Below are positions 12,492-25,524 of a stretch of 64,000 nucleotides of DNA, in pieces (within the stretch, counting starts at the first letter, position 1; every line of letters starts with the position of its first letter). The DNA comes from Morella rubra (Eukaryota > Streptophyta > Magnoliopsida > Fagales > Myricaceae). The DNA is taken from contig CM025850.1 of the NCBI GenBank assembly GCA_003952965.2, positions 8,780,141 through 8,844,140 of the forward strand. Reading direction: 5' to 3'. Made by a program: the position numbers and the translations under genes. The notes under the pieces are model-generated. The model was not told the origin of the DNA and searched no databases. It was given only the letters and a program-made list of their open reading frames with translations.

Positions 12492-15400
12492 TCAAGCAGC
12501 AAGAACTAGCACCTTTATTGTGCCCTGACTATTAGCAGTTAGCATGGTAGGGCTATCACTCTTCCAGCATACAGCACTAATGAAGTATGACGCAACATCA
12601 TCATCAGAATCGTGCAGATTGGGAGAACCAAATTTATGAGAAGTCACAGGCCTGGAGATTTCCTGCATATGGGAAACCAAAACTTTTAGCTTTTTTTCAA
12701 GGCTACGTGTATGAAGAATGCTGTTCGATATTCCTAACCTTGTGGTAGACAAACACTTCGTTTGTCTCGCTGCCACAGGCAATGTACTCGCTATTCACTG
12801 AAAGGCCCACAAAGTTTTTCTCATTCGTGTGACCTTTCAAAGTACGAACCTGTAAACACCATTCCAAAGAGGCGTTTAAAGACTTTTGTCAATGTATTTA
12901 ACTCCAATATAAAAGCCATCAAAAAGATGAGAGCTACCTCCAAAGAGAATTACATTTTGGAGGCATCTATGCCGTGAGGATAGAATTCTAGTCACATTGA
13001 AGTTGGATATTATGAGTCATCTATTTTATGTCCAATAAGTATTTAATAAGCGTTTTAGGAAATAAGCTCTTCAACTAGAGCTCAAATGAAAGTGAGGATA
13101 GAATTCAGAAAGGAAGGCCCTATTAAATCCAAAAGCTATTATCTATTTCTACAAATTTGCATTCTAGCTTTACAAGTTGTCTACAGGAATTCCTCTTCCC
13201 ACATCTATCTCCCCCCATATATTCGCAAACACACACATAAACATGACTTTCACATGCATGCATGCATTTATGCATCGATGTGTTGCAACCTAGCATAAAG
13301 TTAAGATATAACAACCAAAGGTGTACGGCAAATACTTTGCTTCATTCAGACATAGTCCTCACCGGCAAATTATCCTTCACGTCCCATAACCGTAATGTGC
13401 TGTCTGTAGAAGCAGAAGCAAGCTCATTATTCGATAAGAACTTCACGTATGACACCGCTTTCCTGTGCCCACCGAACACATGGAGTGGATGACTGATGTT
13501 TCGTAAATCATAGTAGTGGATCTGATGATCTGCTGAGCCAACCTGCATAAATAAACAGCAGAATGTTTCATTCGCGAAGGCTTCTCCCAAAGGATATAAT
13601 GTATATGGAGAAGGCTATCTACAACTATGAAGTGAACTAAAATATGGGATAATAAATTAGAAAATAGTTATCAACATATTACCTACAACCTCGCTATTGC
13701 AACATAAGCAGGAATTTTTGCTAATCTCTTTCACAATATGCTTTTTCCAGACAACAAAGCCCACTTGAGAGGATCTCAAACAGCAAAACTTGTTTATAGA
13801 CACAGAGAGCCAAAAAAAAAAAAAGCTTTCTTAGGTATGCTAAGAATGCACTGCCTAATGTCAGCAATACTAAGCAATGCACTTGTTCAGCTCCACAATG
13901 ATCCATTATGAAAATCAAAGAGGATCCAATGCAAAATGAATTAGAACCATATATTTGCCTGCAAAATGTAAATGAAAGTGCATACCGCAATGAAATTGCT
14001 AGATCCAGGATTATACTTGACACAGCATATATTTGCTTTCATGTCAATGTTAAGAACACTAGCTTCCTGCTTTGTGCACCAAACTTTGACCTGCTTGTTG
14101 TAAACAGAAAATATGCAATATAAGGTTAATTTAGAGGACCCCCACCACTTAATCATCACAAGTTGAAAGGAACATAAGTCATAAAACATTCAAATTTCGC
14201 ATTTAACCCCAGTCTACATGTACAGGTAAAATTTAACAACCAGGACATTTTTCATTGCATGTTGAAACTAGGAGCCAACATAGATAAAGTCGACTGCTGG
14301 TTAAGATTATCCCTATACTGGTATCCCATCCTAATTGAAAGCAATACAAATTAACAGGCTCAATTTGAAGAGAGTGTGCTTAGTTTCCGCCGTAGTACTT
14401 CCTGCAGGGTCCAAAATTGGTGTCCAACTGCACCCTTTTTTATTTCTTTAGTTACAACTGGAAGGTGCATGATTGCACAAACTACATTTGAATAATATAC
14501 CATACTTAAAGAACCATAATCTATCACACTCCATCAGTAGATCTATTTTGATTCCCTACTAACCAATGATGACAAACAATTCGCAACACAAGCTTTCATG
14601 TATTACACCCTATGGGTCCCTATGGGTCTTTCTTGGCTTAATTATAAGGGGTTAACTCTATAATTCTGAATATGTGAAGACAAAAAAGAAGAAGATAGAA
14701 CCTAGTTTTGCAAGATCTGAAAGTGTAATTCATGTCCATTGATCTAAAAGTATGGTGGAAATTTAAACCAGATCCGAAGTTAATATATCAGAAGATGAAA
14801 TGGAGAAATGAGGTTAAATAGCATTGGAGAAGCCCAACAAGTGCAAAAGCCAAAATAGAGTCCTAAACCTAAACTTCATAGGATTTCCTAACACCTACAA
14901 TAAATTTAATTCAGATTGAGATAGTGCATATGATATCATCATTTGTCTTCTCTACTTCGCAGATAGCTTAAGCATATACTAGAAGACTTGGTTGAGATTC
15001 AACACTATGTTGCATGTACCTTATAATCATCACTACCAGATACAAGCATTGAGGGTTCTGTTCGTGAAAAATCAACACTCCACGCACGTTTTTCATGCTC
15101 TTCATATTCCATGACACTCTGCAAAAGGAACATGTCACTGGGATAGCATCTTACAAAAATCAAGAGAAGAATATAAAGCACGATACATCTAATCATTACC
15201 TGCCGGGTATTTACATCCCAAACCGTCACAATTCCCTCATAATCACTACTGGCAATGTGATTCTTAGCAAAGTTGTTCCAACTCAAGCAGCTAAGTTTTG
15301 AACGCGTTGCCATCTCAACGACAGGATAGTGCATATCAGCAGTTTCATTCAAAACCTTAAGCGCAACAGCCAACGAATGGTCACCAAAACAGCTAAAGAT

Positions 15401-18400
15401 TACCAAAACTAATAGAAGTTCACACTCAAACAAAGACACTGGGAAGAAAGCCTCGAACCAGGATCCATTTCCATTTGATGGACAACTTAATCGGATAAAA
15501 GAAGAGTCTCAATCAGTGGGGATTCACAAATAGTTATGAGGCAAACCAACCAGAACCTCACTTGCAGAAAGTAGTAGGAAACATTTATTAGAAGACACCT
15601 TCTAAATTCATCACCTTATATGATGACTGAAGAAAAATACTTTCGCTAAAACTATACAAGAAATTAAAAAAGGATTATGAGATGAACTGAGAGAATTTTG
15701 AGAGAAGGTAATGTCAGCAAACCAGCCCACATTGTGCTTAGCCATTATGGGCAGAACCAAAAGAGAGTTATGCACTTGAAACCAAGATCTTACCGTGGAG
15801 AAGTCAAAAACCTTTATGCACCTGGATACTCCAGCAGTAGCAAACAGCTCATCGTCACGATCAAATTCAATGCTGCAATAAAAAAAGATTCAATTCTGAA
15901 ACAACCAGAAGATTCAATAACCCTAGACCACTGCAAAAAACACACACAACCGCTACATAAAAACTCGAGATGTAGAGCTAAATCTACAAAGTCCCATAGC
16001 AGTGCACAATAAACCTAGACAGGGGCCTTCTAGTCACATCAAACTATCCTAAACTTAATTGCAGGCCCTACAATTTGCAACCACACTTGGATTTCAACTA
16101 TATCTTTGTCCTTGGAAGAGGATAACTCTTTTCACCTTAATTATCAGTTACAAGTTCCCAACAATTAGAAGCAACAATAGGGGTTCAATCATGCTATTCT
16201 ATCATATCAAGATTAAACCAACAGAAGAGATTTGTTTTAAGAGTTATTTCTGAAGTGGTGATCCAACGTTTGGACTATGTGTCTGACACGATGAAAAAGA
16301 CTTAAGAGTGGCAAACTAATCAATTGCAGTATGAATAGAAGTGCTAAAAAGGAATCTAAATTTACCCCAATTGTCAAAGCAACGATAGAGCACTTTTTCA
16401 GTGAAACAAATCTAAAAGCTCCATACATTCAATTACAATTGCATGATGATACAATGCATGCATTGTTTTGGGAAAATGACCAGACTAAACAAACTCACTC
16501 TTTTCCCCAAACACTCAAATCTGAAGGGCGTACCAAGATATGCCGAACGGTTAACTAACCTTGATACTATATTGGCCGAGTGGAAGAGATCCCCAATTCT
16601 AAGTTCAGCCATGACCCTCAATCGACTGTTCCAAAGCATCCAAAGAAAATTACTTATGAACTACATGTGGACGAAACTAAAAAAAAATAAATTTGAAACC
16701 ATACCTGTACCGTGTGAAGGTCGTCAACACTGATTGGAAATCTACAAGACCCTCATTATAACCCTCTCTGGGTATCATATTTTTATCCATTTCCTTTGGG
16801 TTATGCGGTTTGTTCGCCAACTGACGTCGCTTTTGCAGGTAACACTCTTGTAAGTCATTGAACTGTAGCCAGAGAAAGTTCCGTGAGAAATTATGGGCAT
16901 CTTTCTCCATCCTTTAATCCTACACGTGTCCCTGATACTAAACAATGAAAATCTGCAGGCAACCTAATCACTTGAGACGTCCATTTTCACAAAAATTACA
17001 CGTAGGTGTCATCTAGGAGAGGATAATTCATGATAAAACAAGAGTAAGATATCAGCTTAAATTTTATTTGAAAACTAACAGCACAAAGATAATATAGTAG
17101 GTTCCTTGGGCTTTTCTCTTTCCAGAGTTCAGCCCACTACCTAAAATGGAAGTCACAGATACAATTAACAATTGCCAGGCACAATAACTGTTCAAGATAA
17201 AGCAACTGAGATTGCATTATATAGATGAAAGCAAGTAGGTACAGAAACCTGAGCATGGACTCGCTTTTTTCTTGCTACAGATAAACTCGGTTGGTTGATA
17301 TGCTGTGATTCTGATCCACTAAAAGCATCCTTTCTTGGTACTCCATGAGAGGTTACTTGAGACTTTCCATCTACTTTCTTATTTGGGAGATTCCCTGTAG
17401 TCAATCCTCATGTGCATTTATAGAACTGGAGATAAGGTCGCTGGTGTTCCCATCCCTTGACCAAGGCCATGATTTTCTCGAACTAGAATCATCTCCGAGA
17501 ATACGCAGCTTCACAGAGTACCTGTCCCTTGCGCAATACAGCTCCATTCTATGTCTCTCTACAGAAGTTATGTCCTCTTTAATAAACTGGAGATCAGATT
17601 GTACCTACAAAAGGAAAAGAACTCCCGCGACCAAAGTATCTATCAGTGTGATTGTTGTCAAGATCAACCAAAAGCTGGTTAACCTAAAGGACAAGAAGTA
17701 GGCAACAAGTTAGTGAACTCGATTTGATGAGTCGGCCTGATATATGCAATTTTTTTGACAATAATAAGCATTAGCTTATGGGGACAAAGACCCCCTTATA
17801 TGGCCCGCATAATACATGTTTGAGGAGACACTGAAGCAAAAGCTAGTCTGAAAAATCAAAATGCCTGATGAGCAGATAGAGGGTCCAGTTTGAATGAAAC
17901 AAACCTCATTCAACTCATCAACTTTTTGCTTCCGTAAATGATGCAAGAAGGTCAACAGTATTTGCATATTTCTCTCGGCTTCTTCTTGCTCCATTTTCCT
18001 CTTCTTCTCAGAAAGGAGCAACAAGAGAGTGTCGATCTCCTTAATCGATACTTCACAACCCTGTCACATATGTTTCCAGAGTTTAATAAAAAGGTAATAC
18101 GTAAAGTCACTTTTCTGTCCACTCTCTACTGGTTTTGAAAAAGAAATAAAAAAGTACATTAATCTAGTTGACTGCGGTAACACCAACAATAATTGCATTA
18201 CTTTATATGAATGTTTTTTTTTTATAAGTAAGAAAATTTTATTAGAATAACTTTATATGAATTAGTTTGAGGCTCTTTTTTTTTTTTTGATAAGTTAGTT
18301 TGAGGCTCTTATAAAAACTTAGAAGTGTCATGGACTTAATTTACATATCATAACGCCATAAATTGTACTACATTCTAGAAAAAACTAAAATTGACAATCA

Positions 18401-19225
18401 TAATCTTCACTATGATGGGATTGTAAATACATGAAGCATTGAGCAAATAGAAAGAAGAATCAACCACACCAGCTAAAATCAACCCAGGAACAAAACCAAT
18501 TTACCTCAAAAAAAGACACCTAAAGAAAACGTGTTGAAGATTAGAATCAAAACGGAAACTAACCCCTTGTAGTGCCTGGCGGAATTGTTCAGCGGGAGAA
18601 GCAGTTTTTGACAGTTGACGAGCAGAAGCCTTCTTCAGGAGCTACAAGCGTGGGACGTAAAACATAAAACTCAATAAGGTGCATTTCGAAATATATCAAT
18701 TTCAAGAAACATGAAATGCATATTATTATTCTAAGTTTAAAGCCTAGCATATAATTCAAAGTTAATCATTCCATGACCATAGAGTAATTGAAACTATTAG
18801 GCCTCGTCAATGAGAAATTTCTCAGTAATTTGGAAAAAAATTGCGGGGCCATTCAATAATTACTAAAAAAAAACAAGGAAAACCTTATCGAGCAAGAAGT
18901 TGGGGAACAAGTGGTTGAGGGTGAGGTGGTTGGAGCAGCAGGGGCAGTCGCTCTTGTTACGGAGGTGGGTGACGATGCACATGTAGCAGAAGCTGTGCCC
19001 GCACGCAGTGAGGAATGCGTCCTTTATCGTCTGCATGCATATCGGGCACAGCAAGTCCTTGTCCAGCTCCTCCGGGCTCCACGCCGAGCCTCCTCCCGCT
19101 TCTTCTGCCGAATGCCCCGAGAAGGCAGGGTGATACGCCTTCGGATTTGGCTCCCAATCCCGCTCCCGCTCCGGCTTCACCACCGCCGGAACTACAGGTC
19201 CAGTGCCCGTTGATACTTCTTCCAT
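12492..19225 (-). CDS. COP1: COP1 E3 ubiquitin-protein ligase, left copy (frameshifted)
   Basis: COP1 is the RING/coiled-coil/WD40 ubiquitin ligase that, with SPA proteins, marks HY5 and other light-signalling factors for destruction. Exons in transcript order: 19225-18884, 18641-18564, 18060-17905, 17604-17249, 16862-16705, 16625-16560, 15872-15794, 15355-15200, 15118-15020, 14090-13986, 13542-13363, 12849-12739, 12662-12492. All junctions are GT..AG and the 13-exon layout is that of Arabidopsis COP1. The encoded protein would be about 685 residues: RING C60/C63/C75/H77/C80/C83/C94/C97, a Glu/Lys-rich coiled coil near 150-230, a basic nuclear-localisation stretch near 303-325, and WD40 repeats from about 385 ending TIKVLVLAA. 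Exon 4 is 356 nt against 357 in the right copy: CATGAAGG has become CATGAGG near 17410, putting a stop at about residue 260. This is either a pseudogenising change or a consensus error. Confidence 0.95.
18213..18249 (-). mobile_element. Extremely 5'-truncated retroposon tail in COP1 intron 2
   Basis: A 37-bp insert made of a T-run followed by ATAAGTAAGAAAATTTTATT is bracketed by an exact 13-bp direct repeat ACTTTATATGAAT (18200-18212 and 18250-18262). Read on minus it ends in CTTATAAAAAA, like the 3' tail of a plant LINE or SINE. The body is missing. Confidence 0.65.
18277..18294 (-). mobile_element. Second minute retroposon tail, adjoining the first
   Basis: An 18-bp insert, a T-run plus GATAAG (on minus CTTATC followed by an A-run), is bracketed by an exact 15-bp direct repeat TTAGTTTGAGGCTCT (18262-18276 and 18295-18309). 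Its target duplication abuts that of the neighbouring insert by one base. Confidence 0.65.
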
Positions 19226-19230
19226 CTCAC

Positions 19231-19261
19231 TCCCTCCCTCCCTCTCTCTCTCTCTCTCTCT
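19231..19261 (-). repeat. GA microsatellite in COP1 5' leader, left copy
   Basis: On the gene strand this is a GA run followed by GGGAGGGAGGGAG, starting 6 nt upstream of the COP1 start codon. GA/CT-rich leaders are frequent in plant genes and can bind BASIC PENTACYSTEINE factors; that role here is inference. The right arm has a slightly different length. Confidence 0.75.
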
Positions 19262-19384
19262 GTGGAAATTCCTTACGCATCTCTCCGGAAAGCTTCTCTG
19301 TCCTTTGGAAACGCTATGTGAGAGAGAGAGCGATGGGCGTGGTGTGGGGGGCCCAGAGTGTGATTTGTGAGGGTGAGAGCGGAC

Positions 19385-19390
19385 CACGTG
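19385..19390. promoter_or_regulatory. G-box (CACGTG) upstream of COP1, left copy
   Basis: A palindromic CACGTG lies about 160 bp upstream of the COP1 start codon. G-box/ACGT elements bind bZIP and bHLH factors. HY5 is known to act on ACGT elements in the Arabidopsis COP1 promoter, so a similar feedback is plausible. Presence is certain, function inferred. Confidence 0.5.
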
Positions 19391-20483
19391 ACCACGCTCG
19401 CTAAAGTTGCGAAATGCCTTACCGGGTTTGGTCTTGACTGGTTGACCCGAACGGGTTTCGAAATTATTGGCCCATTGGGAAACAAAACCTGCGACTGTCC
19501 CCACTTTCGGCTCTTGCGACTTACTCAGGAGTCGGGCAAGACGCAGAAATTAGAGTCTCTACAGAGCGGCGATCAAAGTCTGGGTCTTCCGAAGATTGAA
19601 GCCAGGAAGACGACGAGAATTTCCCCGAAGACGTGATTGTAGAAATAGGCATTAGAATGCCGGTAAACATTTGGCGAGATTCAGGTGCGTGTCCAAAAGA
19701 TGGCGCTCTCTCATTTCGGATCCCCGATTCTCGAAGACTGATTTTGACAATCTCTTCAGAACCTGGGTCGCCAGAACCTGATGGCCAATTTTTGTGAACG
19801 GCTTCGCTGAGAGAGAACTCGTTTAATAAATGAACTCCATGCATGGCTTTGGATATGATTTGTCCCCTTATGGCTTTGGACCTCTAATTTAATAATCACG
19901 TCTCCAAATATCAAAGCACAGATCTCTCACTTTAGCAACTTGCAAGAAGGTTTGCGTTTTTTTTCCATTACTGTTGTTCCTTCTTTTAACAAGAATTTTT
20001 TTTTTCTCTCTCTCTCAGTAAGAGAATAACTCGTTAATGGTGTCATTGTCCAGTTCCACTTAAACTCAGACAGGACGAAACTGTAAATTTACCCTTGGGG
20101 CCAACCACACACTGAATAATTTACGGACCAATGCACCAAATATATAAAACTTCCGAAAATGTTTAACAAAAACCCCCATGAAAGACACGGCAAATTTTGC
20201 AGAAGGTTAGGCCCGCCCTCACTCCTCGCAGTGTACCTATCTAGGACTCAAACAGAGGTGACAGACTGCGTTTAGCAGGATATTTACCCCATCTGTCCCA
20301 TGTCTCGAGTCCCCTTAGCTAGCAAGGCATACAATCAACGCCTCATTAGGGGGTAGGCACGTCCCCATCTTTTTAGCCATATTTTTTTAGGCCTTAATAA
20401 ATAAAATATAAAATAAATATTTATCTAAAATCTAAAATAAAATTACTGTAGACATCAACAAACATTTTAAGCTCTATTTATAA
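19391..20483. other. COP1 upstream region, left arm
   Basis: Holds the distal promoter of COP1. An open frame of 107 residues at 19521-19844 on minus is not kept in the right arm, where 1-nt and 4-nt length differences change its frame, so I read it as non-coding leader or promoter DNA. A CT run lies near 20002-20019. The rest is AT-rich without recognisable elements. Confidence 0.4.
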
Positions 20484-20661
20484 GAGGCGTTTGGACTGAA
20501 AATTTTGAGATTAAAAATTTTAGGAATTTTGAAAATTTGTAAAAATATTTTATAAAATTTAATAAAAAAGTAAAAAAAATTTAAATAAATATTATAATAA
20601 ATAATAAAATTATTTTATAATTTTTTAATACGAATAAAAATTTTCACTCTAAACACTCCCT
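20484..20661. mobile_element. Short AT-rich MITE-like element, left arm
   Basis: GGCGTTTGGACTGAAAATTTT at the left answers AAAATTTTCACTCTAAACAC at the right as an imperfect terminal inverted repeat around an almost pure A/T core. The GTTTGGA-type end resembles common plant PIF/Harbinger-like MITEs. It abuts the Mutator-like element to its right. Confidence 0.55.
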
Positions 20662-20711
20662 GAACTTCATCTAAAATAAAATTACAACTTTTAAATCTTT
20701 TAAAAAAAAAA

Positions 20712-22290
20712 AATTTACATTTTAATCATTAAATTTTTGACACTTTTTCCAATTTAATCATTGAGCATTCTTTGTTTTATAACAACACCCTTTCATCGCT
20801 TCTCTATACAAATTATTAAGGATATCGTCTGTCACGTCAACAATAATAACATGTGACATCACTTCAGCGCGAGGTCACAGAGACAACGCACCTTCAGCAA
20901 AACCGGGTCGTCCTGGCATTAATTGAAACGCTGTAATGATTTTTCAGTTCCATATTCAGCTGTTGCAGTACATCCTCGTGCTCCCACGGGACATCCAAGT
21001 CGTTTTCATTCTCAGAGCTTGATTGGGGCGGTTTCTCCTGCAAGGCGGTTCCTTCAGAATTTTCCAGATTATTTTCGAGTTTCCACTCTTCGACTATATC
21101 TACTCGTTGATTTTTGTTCTCAGCCTCTCCAGGCTCTACCCCAGACAAAGCTAGGTCTTCCATCCTGCTTAAATTCTGAAAATTTGTTTCTAGTTCTATG
21201 TATTCTTCATCAGAATCATATGACGGATCAAGGGCAACTATTTCTTCGAACCCCACAAGACTTGTTTCAGAGCTCGAAAGTTCTTCGATATTTTCACGGC
21301 TTTCTATTTCTTGAACATCTTCTACTTTTTCACCGTCATTCACCAAAGGGCTTCTGGTTTCAATACTTCACCGACATTTTGAACGGCAAAAAACTCACGG
21401 GAAATTGTGTGATTTTTCATTGACAACTCACCACTTGAACTAATTGAGTCATGTTCTGAGCCAAATCGTAGAGAGCAATCTTCAGAAACCGATTCTACTT
21501 CATCGCCATCATCATTCGTACCCAGACTATTCCTTTCTGAGTTAACTATCTCTCGCGTCCCGGAAATCCAGTTTTCAGCGACTTTTTCTTCTTCTGCTTC
21601 CCCTGAAACCTTCCCAATAGCAAAGTTGTCAACAGGGTCCTCTGTTTTTTCTGGATGTGCCTCTTCTTCTGAATTAATTTGAACATCTCAAATTGAGAAT
21701 TAATTTGATAGGGGTTCTAGGGCTAATACGAAAGGGGAAAATCTGGGTTTGTTTGAGTGTTGCGTTTCGAGCACTAGGAGTTGGGACGATGGCGTTTCTA
21801 TTTTGCCAGCACGACAGCTTTTAATTGTAACTTGGCATTTGTTTTTAAAATCTTAACCGCCTAAAATTTTATTATAATTATAAACAAAAAATTAAGAGAA
21901 ATTTGTCACTACTTTTTTTTAATTAATTTTTTTTTATTTTCTTTATTTTCTTTTTTATTTTTTTATTAACTTTTAAAATTTTATCTTAAAATTTAAATAA
22001 AATTTTGTTTTCAAACCATGTATAAAATGAGATGAGTGCAATGTTTGTCTTGAGTGTAAGGACAAGAGGGTAAAATCATTACAGTATTGCTCCTGTGACA
22101 CGGTGCTTAAGTGATATCATGTGTCATTGTTAAGAAAACACCGTCTATAATTTGGATGAAGGAATGAGTGACATAAGGATGTTTTTGTAAAACAAATAAT
22201 ACTCAATGACTAAACTTTTGAAGATAAAAAATGAAGGATTAAATTGAAAAATTGTCTAAAATTTGGAGTCTACAATGTTAATTTTCCTTT
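20712..22290 (-). mobile_element. Mutator-like element with captured gene fragment (Pack-MULE-like), left arm
   Basis: About 175-200 bp at each end form an imperfect inverted repeat: CAATTTAATCATTGAGCATT and TTTGTTTTATAA on the left match, after reverse complementing, TTCAATTTAATCC...CATTGAGTATT and TTTGTTTTACAA on the right. Inner ends match too (GTGACATCACTT / GATATCACTTAAG, GTCACAG / TGTCACAG). Long terminal repeats, no transposase and an internal piece of a host gene are the signature of Pack-MULEs. The 9-bp target duplication could not be fixed by eye. Counterpart at about 29550-31125. Confidence 0.7.
20894..21690 (-). pseudogene. Captured DUF1666-like gene fragment, left arm
   Basis: Read on minus this is a strongly acidic, serine/glutamate-rich coding stretch beginning DVQINSEEEAHPEKTEDPV and ending near LDVPWEHEDVLQQLNMELKN. 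From memory the last part resembles the WEHEDLIEQLKMELKK segment of plant DUF1666 proteins (a family of unknown function). The family's conserved C-terminal domain is absent: after MELKN the frame runs into unrelated DNA and stops. There is no convincing start codon, and a one-base frame change at GCCCTTTGGTGAATG near 21345 is shared by both arms, so it predates the palindrome. It lies wholly between the element's terminal repeats. Family assignment is moderate; the fragment could come from another acidic plant protein. Confidence 0.55.
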
Positions 22291-25200
22291 TAAAAAAATT
22301 GGGAATTTTACCACTATTTAAAAAAAATTGTAAAAAAAAAGAATTTCAGTTTCGGTGCCAAAATTTTCGGTATGAACTATGAAGCCGAAATCTGAAATTC
22401 CATTAATTCGATTACGTTAATTCATGAAGGTGTTTTGTTGCACATGGCCATCCCAGCACCCGTGGGCAATGCCATTCTCAAACGGACATATGAGTATAAA
22501 AAGGGTCGGTCCACAAAAACCTTCTTCAGTCTCATGCAAACGCAAATTTTGGTACCACCTTATATTTATTAACTCTCGGTGAGGAATTTGAGTGAACATA
22601 ATTTGAGTTAAAAAATTGTTGAAGAAAGTAAAGTCTTAAATGTTTAATTATTGTAATCTCTATTTTGTAGTATATATAAGTTATTTTGAATTTAAAGGAA
22701 GAGATAGCGATATAATCTCAAATTTAAATTTAAAAGTAAAGAGATAGGAATATAATTATATGTTTGAAATTAAAAGTAAATGAATATTAACATATGTTTG
22801 AATTTAAAAATTTAATAGATAGAAATATATTGGAGGCTAAATTTGGATTGAGGCGGTACTACTAGTATATTGGAGGTTAAAATTATGACTATTTCATGAT
22901 TTTTAGGCCTGAGAAGGTAGATATGTTTATGTAAAATTGGGGTAAATCTTATTTGTAATTTCTGGTTCTAATATGTGGGACGAACATTAAAGAATATTAA
23001 TTATTATCTTAGAGATCGGGTGAAACCATAACTCGTTCACCCGTCTACGGTATGGTGTTTGGTAAACTCTTCGTTGGATAGTTTTGCTTCTTGTTTTCTT
23101 TCTCTTTCCTCTACTTGAGCCGCTGAGCGGAGGAAGACAAGAAACAGAGGCGGCCTTTCCGTAGTTGAACCCTTCCATGCCTGCGTCGCGGCACCCACTG
23201 TATTCTCGAAGAGTTCTGCATCGAATTTCAAATCTTAGGAAACAACTTAAATCGCAATGCTTATTCCATCTTGTAAGCTTTCTACGAAAATTGATCCAAA
23301 TTGCGAAGCTTTATAAAAATTGAGAATACAATTAGAGTTGTGTTGTCTTCTCTCACTCAGTAGATGTATAACAAAAAAGTGGCAATATACTTTTAACACA
23401 CTGACAACTTTTAAGTATGTTCAAAACATCGTAGTTTTTACCAATTTTTTAAGTTATCTTGGAATTTGTAGTGTTAAAATTAAAATAAAAAAGAAAAATA
23501 ATTTAGAATAAGAGAGAGAAATAAAAATGAGTGAAATACAATATTTAAGTGGTTCGATTTATAAATCTACATCTATAGTGAAAAGATCCAACCGAACAAA
23601 TTTACATATTCTTTAATGTAAGGATAAGATTATAAAAGAGACTTAATTTATAAATCTTTGATTACAATAGCCATTAGCAATATAAGACTCTAATATTTAG
23701 TCTAGTAATTAATTAAACTGAATTTAGGTATGTTTAAATTGGTCTGGACACCGGGCTAAAAAAAAAAAAAAAGTATATTGATTGTTTATTGTTTTTTGTT
23801 TGGCAGAAAATATTTCTGTGTAAGATGTATAATGTAGATTAAAGAATTGCATAGAAAAAAAAACAGCTTAATGAATTGTGCGCGATCCTTTTGCCCGCGA
23901 TTGTGTTGTTTATATGTCTTGCTTGTGGGGCCTATCAAACTGACAATTCCGTCTCTCCATTTCCTTGTTAAATTTTGTACAGCGGCACTTTGCCGCCCTA
24001 TTCCTCTTTTTTTGTTTTTTTTCCTTGATTTGGTCTTTCGTACCGTTCTGTAAATGGCAGCGGTAGTACGAGGGAGGTCTGCCATCCGTTACAACAAACC
24101 ACAGAGCTGATAGTGTGACCTTCCAAATTTCCAATGGCTCAGAGAAAAGCGACAAACAGTTACGGTAATCTATATGACGCAAATAACCCTATATTTGTTT
24201 ATATATTACTGAACTCCCCCTCTACGGGATTCGTGGCTAGAATCAGAGACCCGGCAAAAAAAACACATTCATCTATAAGGAGAATTCTCACGAGGCGCAA
24301 CGCCTGCTACTGTCTGGGAAAGACAAATGCGCGTTCCTTTACAAAAATTGTGTAGAGTATTTTTAAAATTTGAATAATTTTTATTTTATTAAAATTTATA
24401 AAAAATAAAATATGTATATATAAAAATTAAAAATTTTAGATGTTTATTTTGTTAAAAATTTTATACCTTAAAATTTTAGAAAAAACACCACCTAAAAAAA
24501 AGGAGAGAAGATTGTCGCGGAAAAATAAGATTTGCCAGGGGATAGAGGGTGACTTGCAAAGTCCATAATTCATTACCAATTATATGTCTGAGAGGGAGTC
24601 GAATGGTTTTGCCTTTATTGATTTTTAGTATTTGTGGCGCAATAATATTTCCAAATTCGTGATCCGCTAAGGATAATAAAAGCCAGTAATGAGAGGCGTT
24701 ACTAACATCTATAATCGATTTTTATTTTTAAGTGGATGATGTGATAATTTATATTTTAGGTGGATGATGTGATAATTTATTGGTTTTTATATTCAATTTT
24801 TCACAGGTGCCCTTCATCAGTGTACAAGAAATTAGTAAAAAGTACAAATTTTTTAGAGTGAGTGAAAAAAAAGAGTAAAGAAATAGATGGCTAGAGAGAA
24901 ATGATTTTAAATTATTTTTTTAATAAAAAATTTGAATTAATTACATTTGAATTCAAAATTTTTTGGATGGATAATTTTTTTTCCCAATATTTTGAATTTA
25001 CAAACACTATCTACTAAGGATTTTAAACTCTTGACTTGTAGCATGCAAATCTTTATTAGAACTCTACCACCACTAACACCCACACTTTGAATGATTATGT
25101 ACATAAATATTTAAAAGAAGCAACACGTGATAGTCGAATACTTTTCGAGAGAATAATATGGATTATAAATTTTCAATCAGAATTTTTTCATTGACTTGTT

Positions 25201-25351
25201 TGATCTAAATAAAGAATTTTATAAATGAGATTTATTTTTCACAACTGTACCCAAAAATAGTGTATAAATTTTGGAGAAATAAGAATATAAATCTAGATAC
25301 ATTTTAGAGGAGAAGACTGTTCTCCATATGAGTCGATGACTATTGGTTACT
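22291..25351. other. Intergenic DNA, left arm, toward the apex
   Basis: AT-rich. A locally GC-richer stretch at 23000-23240 has an open frame on minus of 64 residues (AAQVEERERKQEAKLSNEEF), present in both arms but with no family I recognise; it may be an exon fragment. A second GC-richer stretch lies at 23880-24340. The A-run at 23758-23773 differs in length between arms. No RNA gene seen. Confidence 0.4.
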
Positions 25352-25524
25352 AAGGGAATATTCGGCATACAAAATTTTCACTTCAATAAAATAACTTTTC
25401 AAAATTCTCTTCCTTATCAAATTATCACTTTTCACTCTAAATATAAAAAATTAATTTCAATTATTTCTTTTCACTTTTTTACTAATCTCAAAACTCTAAA
25501 ATTTTTTACAGCGGAACACTACCT
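25352..25524. mobile_element. MITE-like element next to the apex, left arm
   Basis: GGGAATATTCGGCATACAAAA and the reverse complement of the other end (GTAGTGTTCCGCTGTAAAAA) form an imperfect inverted repeat around an A/T core of about 120 bp. No coding content. Counterpart at 26321-26498. Confidence 0.5.

Noticed and set aside
19521-19844. 107-residue open frame upstream of COP1 as a separate gene or uORF
   Set aside because: The mirrored copy has 1-nt and 4-nt length differences that change the frame, so it is not conserved as protein even between the two arms.
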